From contig OZ316895.1 in assembly GCA_973895155.1 (NCBI GenBank), positions 4,216,001 to 4,280,000 of the forward strand: a stretch of 64,000 bases of DNA. The letters run 5' to 3'. Below the pieces are notes generated by a model, which worked only from the letters and a program-made list of their open reading frames with translations, made no database searches and had not been told where the DNA came from. Made by a program: the position numbers and the translations under genes. The stretch is from Marsupella aquatica. Lineage: Eukaryota; Marchantiophyta. Of this stretch, positions 24,436 through 35,750 are shown in pieces; positions within the stretch are counted from its first letter, which is position 1, and each line of letters starts with the position of its first letter.

Positions 24436-27400
24436 ATGAAAGAGGTGAAGCATTCATCAGAAGGATCCTCGAGCTCGAATAGTGTGGAGAGCGTGGCGGG
24501 GACCCTGGTAACGAGAGCCTGGAACCCCAAGTTACCGAATGATTTCAATGCGGGTCTGTGTACTGTGGCTGTCGTATCGCTAATGATAGTCATGTCAATA
24601 AAGGATACGGTAAAGACCAGCTTTTTAGATGACATCAAACGTCTGATCGTCAGTCCTTGGGATCTACCAGAAGCGGACATGCCGCAGCATTGGAATTACA
24701 GCTCTCATGAGTTTCTACCTGTCATTTCCGACTGGGACGAACAGAGGTTGAGATCGATAGAAGCAGATCCAAAGTTCAAGGCACTGAATGGGGCACGACC
24801 GCGAGTTCTAATGGTGACGGGCTCTTCTCAAGACGAGGGTGAGCTCTACGTATTGTCCCATCTTTTACTGAGAGCTGGAAAGAACAAACACGACTACACT
24901 CAAACACACAAAATACAACTCTACTACAACATGATCAACCCGGACCCGGAGTTTAGTGAGTGGTGGGTGAAGCTTCCGGTCGTTCGAATGCTCATGCTGC
25001 AACATCCAGAGGTAAAAGCATGTCTATCGAGACATTGTTCAAACTCTTAGTCCAGGGTTCCACGTACAAAGGAGACTTCATGTTGATTCGTTACTTCGCA
25101 TTAATTTACTTTTCCGCAATGCGCTGTCGGGTTTAATTTGAATGCTCTTTACTGAAATCGGGACTGCAATAAGGTCAAGACCTAGGAGTCGTAAGCATGA
25201 TTATTCGAAACTTGAAACATGGTGATCGAGAGGCCTGTGCTACAAGTGAACCTTTTACGTATGCCCCGTAATTAAGGACTATTGCGTGCCAACGTCAGAA
25301 TTAATTTTGCTTTGAACTGCGCGTGTCTGAATTATTATTCACGTGAGCCTTCTATAATTCCCAACCTTCACATTTGGTCCTAGCTACAGGTAGCTTTCAT
25401 CGTCGACAGAGCAACTCTTGCCATCCACAGTCGTATCACAACCTTGCCGTTGTTACTAATTTGAGATATCCTATGCTTGGGATACGACCGTGGACAGTCT
25501 GTCCACACTTCTGTTGGACATTACAATATCCTTTTAAGTAGGCAGCTTCCGAATTTTGGAGCCCTAAGTACCTGGCCTGGATTCGGACAAGCAGTCTCAC
25601 TGTCGACCAACCGACGATTCAAGCGTTGGAATGGTTTGGATAAACTCTGTCCGGTGTACGATGAGTTTTAACAACCCAGGATGGCTTCGATATGAAATCT
25701 CCCTCTCTTAGCTGTCCAGTTGTCAGACTGGACCTTCATTGTTTAGCCATGTCCTCGGTTTTGAACAGACTCGAGTCGGGTAACGTCATACATCGTCATT
25801 AATTCCGGTGATGAGCTACCTTTGGAAGATTTTGAAGAAGAATTGAATTCCCTTATACAGACCACATTAGATAGGTAAATCTCATACATTCAGCCATGGT
25901 GCAAAGGGAATCTGTTGTGCGAATTGACTCACCCGACTCAAGGGGCTGTGAACAAAAGAACTTGGAGTGTTTGAATTGTCAATGTTATGTAATTAAGTCT
26001 CTGTATAGTACAGAGTTCACTAAAGCTTGCACGGGTTACAGCGAGCTTCCAATTGCGAATATTCAGAGCCTCTTTTCAGTCAACCTCTCAGAAACTCCAG
26101 TCCTGAGATTTACTCTGATCTACATCAAAATTGTGATTTCTTCAGAATTCTTATCAGCGATGACTCTTTGGCGTGCTCAGGTGGAGTGGATATGGTGGAT
26201 GGATGCAGATGCAGTTATCACAGATATGACATTTCAGCCTCCCTTCGCAAATGTAGAGCGCTACAATATGGTTTTATACGGAGAGGATCGCCCGGTTCAC
26301 GATAAATTGGATTTTTCAAGCCTAAGCACTGGAATGTTCATGATTCGAAATTGTCAGTGGTCTCTAGATCTGCTGGGAGCGTGGGCGGATAGGGGAACAG
26401 ACAGCAAGAGAAAAGAGGCTGGCGATGTGATAGTTCAGGGTGAGATGGAGGTTTATCAAACCATAGACGTCGTCCCAGGAGATGATCGGTCGAGCCTTGT
26501 TGCCCTCCTCGCCAAGGACAAAAGGAATCCCTCTGGCGATCAAAAGTGGGTTCCAAAGGTGAAGCTGGTCGAGGGCACGGAGTATGTCATGAATGGGAAC
26601 TGGAAGGTCGTTGGACCTAAACTCGAAGAGCTGAGCCCGGGGCTGAGCCTAGACAGAGATCACAAACTGCCCTTCGTGACCCATTTTAAAGGCTGCTTGC
26701 CCCATCCCTCCGAGGTCCCCCGGCTCTCAAGACAAGATTCGCGAGATTTCAATGATTGTGTGGAGCAACTTCAGCGCGCATTCGACTTTGCTGAGAACCA
26801 GGTAGGAGATTAAAGTCTACATCTCAGGAGTACAGCATGCACAGTTTTCTTTTGGGGGATCGGAGTCGAAAGAGAAGATTTGTGATGAGTGCCAAAGATG
26901 ACCAATCACACAACAACCGTTGTCGTACAGAAGGAATGGTGATCAAACTCTAAACTTTTTTTGGTAGGTGTTGAAAGAAACTAAGAAGTTTTCTCGTTTC
27001 AATTTTACTCGAACAGGAATTTATGCTTCTATAACGCTGTTCTGTGCAAAAGAGGTCTTATTTGTGTGAAATTGTGATCCACATTCACTGAGCGGGAGGA
27101 ACCTCAATGTTCTCGACACATCGGCTCGACCCATTTAGACAGGTGGAAAACATGAAAGGTAGTGTGGGACTCGGTGGAGAATTAAAGTTGAGGACGACTC
27201 AAACCTTCGCCACTCAAATCTAGACATCAGCAGATTACAAAGCGACTCTTTGCCTGTCATACTTAGATATAAAGGGGCTTTTGGAGTTTACCATGGGCAG
27301 GCGGATGTTTCGACCTTAGCTGCATATTGACGAATTAATCTCTTGCAGGTCTACAAAAAGCTGGGTCTAGAACGGACCACTCTTGGCAACTCTTCAGAAC

Positions 27401-29583
27401 CATTCACCTGGAAAGTCGCTCCTGAAAAACACTCGCCAGAAACGGAGTTTAGTATCCTACCTATCGTAACAGGTTGGGATGAGGCGCGCAAAGCTTACAT
27501 GGAGAGTGAACCTGGGATTGCACAGGACTTGGCAATGCTTATTAGCGGATCCTCACCGACACCGTGCACGGTGAACGAGGGATCTCACCTTCTCGTTAGG
27601 TAATAATCAGATTTTCAAATGTTTCAACGGCCTCTAACTGTCACCATTTCAAGGACCTTTCATAAGTTGCTCTTGTCCTAGCTTCCTTCTTGAGGGATCG
27701 CCCTAGACCATTAGTGCTGCTTTAGTATCATAACGTGATTTCGGGAAAAATAATGAATGTCATTTTTCTTGTGACCATACGTCAGAGTAATGCTGACGAG
27801 CCACGCAGATCACTGTAAGAATTGCGGGATCCAGGTCCTTAAGGTGGACTCTAGCTGACAAAATCGAGAATACTGCTAATTTGCTTGTTGCTAGCGCTAT
27901 CTTCCAGAATTCCTCCTCGTAGTGATCTTTGTTGTTCAATTCTTTGTAAATTGATTCGATTTGACCTTGTAGCTGGTCTTTTAATCACCTTTGAGTTTTT
28001 TGGCACATGATTTCAGGGGACTAAAGAACAAAATAGACTACGGTCGCGTGCATGGCATTAGAATGTTCTACAACATGGCTGTTCTTCACAAGACGTTGAA
28101 AGGTAGTTTGAGTACCATAGGCATTTTTCGAGTGCACTGAACGTGCCAATTATTAGTCTTCTGCATTTGGGCCAAGTTCTTGGCGACTGTACATGTTCTC
28201 CAAAAATGGACAGGAAATCAATCCAGATGGAATAATTTATCAAAATAATTCTTATTCATAGAATCAGGTTTTCTGGCTATGCTGTTAGATCGAATCAATT
28301 CGTGAATGGTTTAGGAGGGTTAAACAGATTAGATTGTTAATTAAGTGTAGATTTAACTAATCAACTTTAGACTGTTCACAGAGTCACAAACAGTTTATCC
28401 AAAAGCATTTCACGGAATGACGACCGTTCGTGTTTTATGAACATATCAGAAGATTGGTTTGCGAAGCTTCCAGTTCTTAAAGTGATGATGATAAACAGCC
28501 CAGATGTGGAGTGGATTTGGTGGACCGATAGCGATGCTGTGTTCACAAGTATGGATTTTAAAATCCCATTTGAAAGGTAAAATTCTGTTTTTGACTCTGC
28601 TATATCTCGACATTGACTCTAGGGCGTCATTTAAATTTGCCTTATCCAGCTCCAGGATGGCGGACGTGTCAGCACAACAAAATAAACAAAAATGACGGAC
28701 AAGGTCTTTATTTTCAGCACAATGTGTAGACCCATTCATGAACTGCGCATAATTATGTGCGGGCAATCGTGCAAGTGAGCTAAATTATATATTTGCTATG
28801 GTTCGCAGGTACAATGTCAGTGGCTACAACCTTGTGCTGTGGGGTGACGAGCATGAAGTGTTCGACCTAAAGAAATACAACGGGATCAGCACCGGAGACA
28901 TGTTCATACGAAATTGTCAGTGGTCATTAGACCTCTTGGACAGATGGGCTGCGTCAGCAAATCTCACAGGAGACTTTTTGCGCTCTTTTCTTGACAGGCC
29001 ATCAATGGAGCTCGCAGACGACCAGTCCAGCTTGGTCTATTTGCTCTTAACGGAGCGGGAGAGATGGGCATCTAAGGTGTACTTCGAGACTGATATTGTG
29101 CTGAGTGGGGAGTGGCACTACTGGAGCAGGCTCTTCAGCGATGAATACAGAATGCGCGCAGATGAGAGGCCACTCATAACCCATTTTGCGGGCTGCAGTC
29201 CTTGCGAGGAGAAAGTTGGTACTGACTTATGTCATGAGAGGTTGGACATAACGTACAATTTTGCTGATAACCAAGTGCTGGGCAACTACGGGCTTCGCCA
29301 TGAGCGCCTTAACTCGTCACGTATCATTGGCGATTTTCAGGGAGATGCGAAGCTGTGGACCCATTTTGAGATAGAAGGAATGGTCACTAAATCTGCGGAC
29401 GAACTCTCAGCAAGGAACAAGGTCTTGGATCCAACCAAAGAGGAGGTGAATGTTATTACACAGAAGGAAGAGGAGGGAAAGATGGAGCCAACCAAGGAGC
29501 AAGAGGAGGTGGCCGAAAACAATGAGGAGCAGCGGGAGGAGGTGACCGGAACGAAAGAGGAGACGGTGGAGCCAATGACGTAG
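24436..29583 (+). CDS. Double-domain GT34 glycosyltransferase, paralogue A
   Basis: Six exons: 24436-25011, 26181-26801, 27349-27599, 28017-28102, 28450-28576 and 28809-29583, giving 811 aa. All junctions are GT-AG with matching phases (0,0,2,1,2). A short cytosolic tail and one membrane anchor (about residues 36-58) predict a type II Golgi protein. The first GT34 domain has S-D-W-D-E, V-T-G-S-S, the metal/sugar-nucleotide D-A-D (200-202), R-N-C-Q-W-S-L-D-L and T-H-F-K-G-C. The second repeats the plan: G-W-D-E, S-G-S-S, D-S-D (538-540), R-N-C-Q-W-S-L-D-L, D-D-Q-S-S-L and T-H-F-A-G-C, ending F-A-D-N-Q-V-L. GT34 enzymes transfer xylose or galactose to xyloglucan or galactomannan backbones; the usual plant protein is ~450 aa with one domain. 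The C-terminus is a Glu/Lys-rich tail. Substrate cannot be told from sequence. Confidence 0.85.
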
Positions 29584-30430
29584 CAAGATGAGATGACTAC
29601 GACGACTAAAGAGAAAGCAACAGGTGACCTCAACCAACGGGGACGAGCAAGCACCGCAACCAAAGAGAAGTAGAGAAGGAAGAGGACGAAGAGAAGAGGA
29701 GATTGAGGTCGAAGACAAAGAGGTCCCGACTGAGGAGCAGAGAGTGGAAGAACAAGGAAACTTGGTGGACTGGCGAGGAAAATGTTGGTATACCCAAAGA
29801 AACTGAACCTGGTAATGAAAGCCTAGCTTGAAGGGATGGAAGCATCCAACACGGCAGTATAGGGTGGGAGAAATATGTGTATATATAGGAGAAGGTTGAC
29901 TAATTCTAGAAGTATCAACTTGGCAAGGTACCTGAGAAATGAAGGTCCCTAAGGACGAGAAGGTGCAGCCAACGTAGTAACGGGCGTAGGAAAATATGAT
30001 GAGCAGAAACCTGATAAACCCTAAGAGCTAGGAATTAATTAATCGCCAGGAGGAGCAAACCACTCAAAGCCAGAAGAAGCAAGAGGCACGTAGTGACAGT
30101 TCAGTACGTACTCCAGCAAATGGGAAGTCAGCTGCAGCCATGCTAGAGAAATTCGAGGACCCCTAATGGATGGTGAGGCATTGCATAGAGCAGGGTCGGG
30201 ACAAGATGTTGCCAACCGATGGCTTGTAAGCAGGACTCAACTACGGGTCCCGCTACGGGCACGAGGGCAGAAGTCGGAGTACTGAAGGAGGGTAGGACGG
30301 AGTTTCATCAAACCTGCCAGAGAAAACTATCTAACAGAAACGCGGAGGAGACTGCGTTACTAGCTAATTTACAGTCCACACTCAGGAACCAGGACAACGA
30401 CACAGCTAAGGAGGCGCCCAAAGAGGTATA
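29584..30430 (+). other. Decayed extension of the GT34 acidic tail
   Basis: Past the stop at 29581-29583 the sequence keeps the same GAGGAG/AAAGAG-rich, Glu/Lys-coding texture for several hundred bases (for example 29624-29806), with stops and frame changes. This suggests the ancestral C-terminal tail was longer and was cut back by a stop codon. Confidence 0.4.
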
Positions 30431-31330
30431 AAACATTTCCAGTTGGTCGCGAGAAGTTTGTGAAAAGCTTCCGAGTGTCCTCAACAGCCAGATTTGCCAG
30501 GATATTGTCCAGCATCAACCCGAGAGAGCGGCTCCCTTCAAACTGACATTCTTCCACTACGATTCTGCTCCTATATGTGATATAAGTTCTACCTGCTCTG
30601 TGTATATTTGTTCTTTTCATAGGGAAATGTCGTGACGCTGAGAATGCAGTCTCAAGGATTTTTACTGGAAGAGTTACTGATTGTACGAGAGGAAGATTCC
30701 TGGTTGATTGCTCTTGTTGGAATTCTTCGCAACGGTTATCTTTTTGGGGATCCTGGCAAATGATATCAAATAAGAGCAAAGCCTTATGCTCTTTGGTCAA
30801 AATCTGTATTTGCTCTTACAAGTTGCGTGAAAATGTGGGGGTAAATTTGTACGGTTGAGGACAGCGCTGAGGCTGGCATTAATTTCTATTTTGGATTTTG
30901 TGATCCATCAACCACCCTGTGAAAGCATTTGAGAATCCAAATTAAACCACCTCTGATTGGAAAAACAAAGCGCTATGGCCAGAATCTGTGGCCTTCAATC
31001 GTTTTTTGCTTTTCAGAGACCAAAACTGGCAACCCAGTTCTTGAATTAGAGAATGTGCAGAAAGTTTCAAACTGGCAACCCAGTTTTTCATTTACAGTCT
31101 CGTAAGAGAGACATTGAGTATATACTGATCGCGGATGAGGTCGGGAGAAGCGCGCAACGTGACTCAATGTGAGACACAGAAAGTAACGCAAGAGACATAA
31201 AAATCCCAAAGGCTAAAAAATGAAAATTGATTACTCCTTACTATGTCGCTAAGTTAGCAAAGCCAGATGCAAGGGCGAACGACGACAATGGCCAAAACGG
31301 GAGACAACGGGAAGTTACAATAGTGCGTCT
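30431..31330. other. Intergenic between the GT34 paralogues, first part
   Basis: No gene recognised. The phrase ACTGGCAACCCAGTT is duplicated at about 31025 and 31069. Confidence 0.45.
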
Positions 31331-31334
31331 CAGT

Positions 31335-31495
31335 CCTTAACAAGATAAGGCCCACCCAGGCCTTAACAAGATAAGGCCCTTCAGTGACAACCAACCCAAA
31401 GCTCCCACAAGGAAACTGCATGGGCAGAGGACATTACCATATTATTAACCACACTCTGTTAACATTACCATATTATTAACCACACTCTGTTAACA
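31335..31495. repeat. Two small tandem duplications
   Basis: CCTTAACAAGATAAGGCCC occurs at 31335 and 31361 (period 26). A 31-bp unit starting ACATTACCATATTATTAACC is perfectly duplicated at 31431 and 31462. Confidence 0.9.
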
Positions 31496-33450
31496 TTGGC
31501 ACATACTGTTTGCCTGTGTTGGACTGTACTGCACAATGTGGTTCAGTGGCCGTGGCCAAAATTTGAACAAGCCTTGCTCTTTGGTAAGTGAGATCAAAGA
31601 TGGAAGACAAGAATACTCAGACGAGAATACTCAGCAATGGTGTTCGCAAGTTAGTTTTGCAAGTGTGCCCACATTGAAACTCATCGCATTGGAAGGAAGC
31701 TGAAAGGAACTTTTGTGTACACCATTTTTGGAGTATGAACAAAAAGGAGGAACATTAATTTGCACTGTCTAGATTGTGGAGTACATTGACAAATTGTACA
31801 GTTTAAATTGTGTACATTGTGGAGTTAGTACATTAATAAATGCACATTTGGTCCTACAAATCTGTACTATAGTTCAATCTACTCTTGATCTAGAATTGTA
31901 AGAAGATCCTTACAAAGTGGTCAACAATGCAGTTTGCCTAGTTGCTTAGCTGCCAGCTTCAATGCATGTTGTTGCTCTCCTTTCACTTTCTTCAAGGCCT
32001 TCTCTACATAGAAGGCTTCTAAGGCCATTGATGCTTTCTGTCCAATCAGTGCTTGGCCTCAGCCTGAGCTTGGGTTCTGGCTTCACGTTGCTCAGTAATG
32101 TCTTGGCCCTTCCACTTGTCACGACTTACAATAAAATAATTCTTTCTGACAATCAGCCCCAGGTACACAACTCTTGCATAATAGGCAGGGTCTACATATT
32201 TATATATATGGACTAAAAAGTTGGCTATAAGAAAAATTTAAATTTGAAAAACTTGGGTTTTTCCACTTTTAAATAGTTTGAAGTCATATTTAAAAGGTTT
32301 GGTTTTATTATTTTCCCACATAAAATTAAAAACTATTCCTAAAGTGTAAGTTGTAATTTTTATTAAAGTATTTTTAGAATGATGATTGTATTGATTTACT
32401 TCTCTCGTTATTAAATTCTTTATTAAATATGAACTATATATTTGTGTATAACTGAAAAAATGCATAAATAAAATAGATTTTATTATTTTATATTATTTAT
32501 AGGAGAGATGATTAAATTAATGATGCAAGCATAACTCTTGTGAGGTCACCTTTAGGACAGGTTGTTTGAGCCGTATGGGGGGAACTGGCACATACAGGTA
32601 TGATGAGACCCAAGCAGTTGGGTGTGGCAACGAGTGGGCTCAATTATGCTAATCTAGCTATTGTACAATTTTAGACCATCTCCAGAGGTTGTCCAAACAT
32701 TTGCAAATTTGACTTCCCCATTCAAGCCTTTTGCATTTGCATTTATTGAAGTAAAATTCAGCAGATTTTCGTCTAAGCGTGTGTGACCTGCAAGAAGGGA
32801 CCCAGTTTGCTTTCGTGAATCACACAATCACGTGAGTGCCCGCAACCTCTTGAAAGTCACTTTCAATCTAACTAATATTTTCGTCTTAGAAAGCTACGCT
32901 TGGAAGCCTATGACGTACACTCAGCCTCTCAGGTGGCGGCAAAGTAATAATTCGTGAATTTCTGATCGAAAGGTACCTAGCCTCTCTGGAGCTCATGGTT
33001 TAGACTGTGATTCTCAGGTGGCGGCAACAGGTGAGGAAGGCAAAGCTTGGTCAGTCAATGTCTTGTAAAGCAGCCACACTGATTGCTACGAAACTGATTG
33101 GACAGGCACGACGACCAGGTGTATCCTGACGAGCTCTTGTGGACGTCCTCCTGCCTCATGTCCTTTATTTCGGATCCAAAATGAATGACTCGGCAACTTA
33201 ATTGTGCACACAACATCACCTTTTCGACAGATCTGGTACACTGTCTGTGACTTCTGCTGCGAAATTGAGCACGAACTGATTCGCTTGGACGGTGGTGCTC
33301 GACACTAGTCCGTGTGTGTGTAAACATTCATATTCGTTCTGAAAACTTTAACCTGGTTAGTGGTGCTCATGTATCCCAGAAACTTTATTAAACTTGCTTT
33401 TCAGTGTGAGGGCAGAATTTTACCAGCCGGCCACTTTTTCCCATCTCTTC
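31496..33450. other. Intergenic; dispersed repeat and AT-rich segment
   Basis: About 32158-32262 is a second copy of the repeat at 7134-7240. 32220-32520 is extremely AT-rich. No gene recognised in either strand. Confidence 0.5.
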
Positions 33451-33760
33451 AGTTTGCATCTACTTCAGTTTGCCTACAGGTATGTTCTTGGTTTTCTGTT
33501 CCTGGATTTTGTTGCTTCGGCTGGGCTCCTTTGGGCTTTTTGGCAGTTTGCATCTACTTCAGTTTGCCTACAGGTATGTTCTTGGTTTTTCGTTCCTGGA
33601 TTTTGTTGCTTCGGCTGGGCTCCTTTGGGCTTTTTGGCAGTTTGCATCTACTTCAGTTTGCCTACAGGTATGTTCTCGGTTTTATGTTCTTGGTTTTTCG
33701 TTCCTGGATTTTGTTGCTTCGGCTGGGCTCCTTTGAGCTTTTTGGCTCTTTCCCCTTGAT
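33451..33760. repeat. 94-bp tandem repeat, 3+ copies
   Basis: AGTTTGCATCTACTTCAGTT starts at 33451, 33545 and 33639 (period 94). The third copy has an internal partial duplication (GTTCTTGGTTTTT). Each copy contains TGCCTACAGGTATGTTC, which looks like an acceptor next to a donor. Long hydrophobic open frames in all phases here result from the repeat. Confidence 0.9.
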
Positions 33761-34542
33761 TGGGTCTCTCCCTCTGGAGTCGGCTGGACTCCTTTGACCT
33801 TTTTACCTCTTTCCCCTTGTTTGGGTCTCTCTCCTCTGGGGTCATGTTTCCTGGTTGGGAGACTTCTGATTTTATAGCTTGTTATACTAGGTGACACCTT
33901 GCCAAAATATATGCTTGTGACCTATTTCAGCACGACAAAAGTTCTGGGTGAATTTTGCCCCCGATTTTGCCTCAGGTCGAAGAATTCAGATCACTCCGTC
34001 TGGAACTTAATGTCTTCCCGATTTCCCAAACCCCGAACCCCGAACCGGCCAACTTATAATTCCTCACCTATAAGTAGGGACATCAATTTACTCCAATGGG
34101 CGAATTATTTTGCGAATTATTTATTGTTTCAGTCAACCTAGTTACTAGGGTATCCCAAAAAACAGGTTCATGTTCGTCAAAATTTGTCCTCTTAATGATT
34201 TACATAATGGAGTGTCTAATTATTGTACGTAAATATTCTGGTCATCAGGTGAATTTGTATTTTTGTGTACCCAACCTATGAAGGTTCCTATAGCCACACC
34301 TTTTGGACGTATAGCTCACTAGGTAGCCACTGACCTTTCGTACGTTTAAGTACTATAGTATTTGCTGATGTCAAGGAATAAAAATTGAGGAATCAGACAT
34401 TTGCCACATAATATAGTGTTTCCTTGACTGGAGGTCGACGACATTGAGACTCCTTTCGAAGACTCAGGTAGTCCGACCGTCTTTGCGTGATTGAATTTGG
34501 GGCCAACGCGATGTACACGGTATGTTGCATGATCTCCTCCTG
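33761..34542. other. Intergenic, nothing recognised
   Basis: Short open frames only, with no domain or repeat seen. Confidence 0.45.
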
Positions 34543-34730
34543 TTAGGCCGCAGTGGTATAGGGCTTTACAGTACAGAAGGCGTTTCTAATTTGCATTTTC
34601 GTTGAATTGCAGTCTGCTTCGTTCAGATTTTCCTGGGCTCATACTAGACCGCATTGGTACGGGGCTGCGCTGTACAGCGAGCGTTTCTAGTATACACTCT
34701 CGTTCAATTGCAGTTTGCTTGGTTCACAGT
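34543..34730. repeat. 101-bp tandem duplication
   Basis: Two diverged copies start at 34543 and 34644. Shared blocks are TAG(G/A)CCGCA(G/T)TGGTA, GGGCT, GTACAG, GCGTTTCTA and CGTT(G/C)AATTGCAGT. Confidence 0.8.
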
Positions 34731-35750
34731 CCAAACTTCAATGCACTGAATCCCTGGAAATGTGAAACGGGCCCTTGATTCTGACGTGGGAAATTTCCGT
34801 CGACCGTAGAGTCCCAGCCTGTTCCATGGTGGCAGTCGGTACCTGGATTGCACTGGGATTGGGAATTGGTCTCGAAATCCGTACGAGGTGCTACTGAGAT
34901 ACTGGCGCACTCGCAGTAGAGACAGTACGTAGCTCCGATCCTAGGGCCGTGTGGGATATGACAAACTTGATTGTAAATCCAGTGAAGCGATCGATCCTTT
35001 TGGGCTATGAATCGGACCTGTTTTGTTATTAAGTCAGAAATCCAGGTGAGTGATCAGGTTTTTAGCTGATACTCCCTTCAGCTGTGGCTAGGTGCTATGA
35101 CGTCTTGAATTAAGTCCCCTTTGAAAGATGTGTTGGTCGGACCGAAGGTATTTGAGCTCTGGATTTTGTAACGGTTTCGCGATTAGGCGAAGCTCAAATA
35201 CTCTGTACCTCATCAAATAGTCTGCCAAGTTGAGAAATCCTGTTGGGATTTTCGGATCCGAGTTAGCGTTTTTTCTAGCTCGATCAGTTCGCTGTGCTCA
35301 CAAGTCTCGGAAATTTTCTAAAGTTATTAGAATTTTACAATAATTATGCTGAATTATTTTGATGATAACACGAATTGAAGGGTGACTGAAAGTTTTCTAA
35401 CTTGTCATGCAGCCGCTGACGATGTCCACGATTCCATGCGAATTCGAGTGTCAGTGACAGAATTCCTGGATCGATTGCTTTGGGCTTCTGCCTTTCAATT
35501 ATTGCAGTTTCTCAGCTCATCCGTTGTCAAGGTCCGCATGAGTTACAACAGGATAAAATGGCAGTAGTCATGGATCGACAGTAGTCATGGATCCTAGAAA
35601 TTGTGATCATGATTCTCCGATCAGTCAAATATAGCTGACACATTTGAGCCGATCGAGCTCCAGCTCAAGGATTGCGCGCAATTTTGTGAATGATTATACT
35701 CTCGGCGTTTAAGACACTGAGCTGATCAATCGCAGGCGCTCAACGTCAAG
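34731..35750. other. Intergenic, upstream of the second GT34 gene
   Basis: No gene recognised; presumably holds the promoter and 5' leader of the gene at 35751. Confidence 0.45.

Noticed and set aside
25896-26180. In-frame upstream extension of the second GT34 exon
   Set aside because: A clean acceptor at 26179-26180 continues from the donor at 25012 in phase 0, and the extension has no GT34 similarity, so it is intron.
29337-29845. Ser/Leu-rich antisense frames over the GT34 tail
   Set aside because: They are the complement of the Glu/Lys-rich tail; no independent support.
31431-31495. Possible LTR or target duplication from the perfect 31-bp repeat
   Set aside because: The two copies are directly adjacent with nothing between them, so it is a simple tandem duplication.
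33360-33797. Three overlapping hydrophobic plus-strand frames
   Set aside because: Produced by the 94-bp tandem repeat; the repeated F-V-A-S-A-G-L-L is the same DNA in shifted phases.
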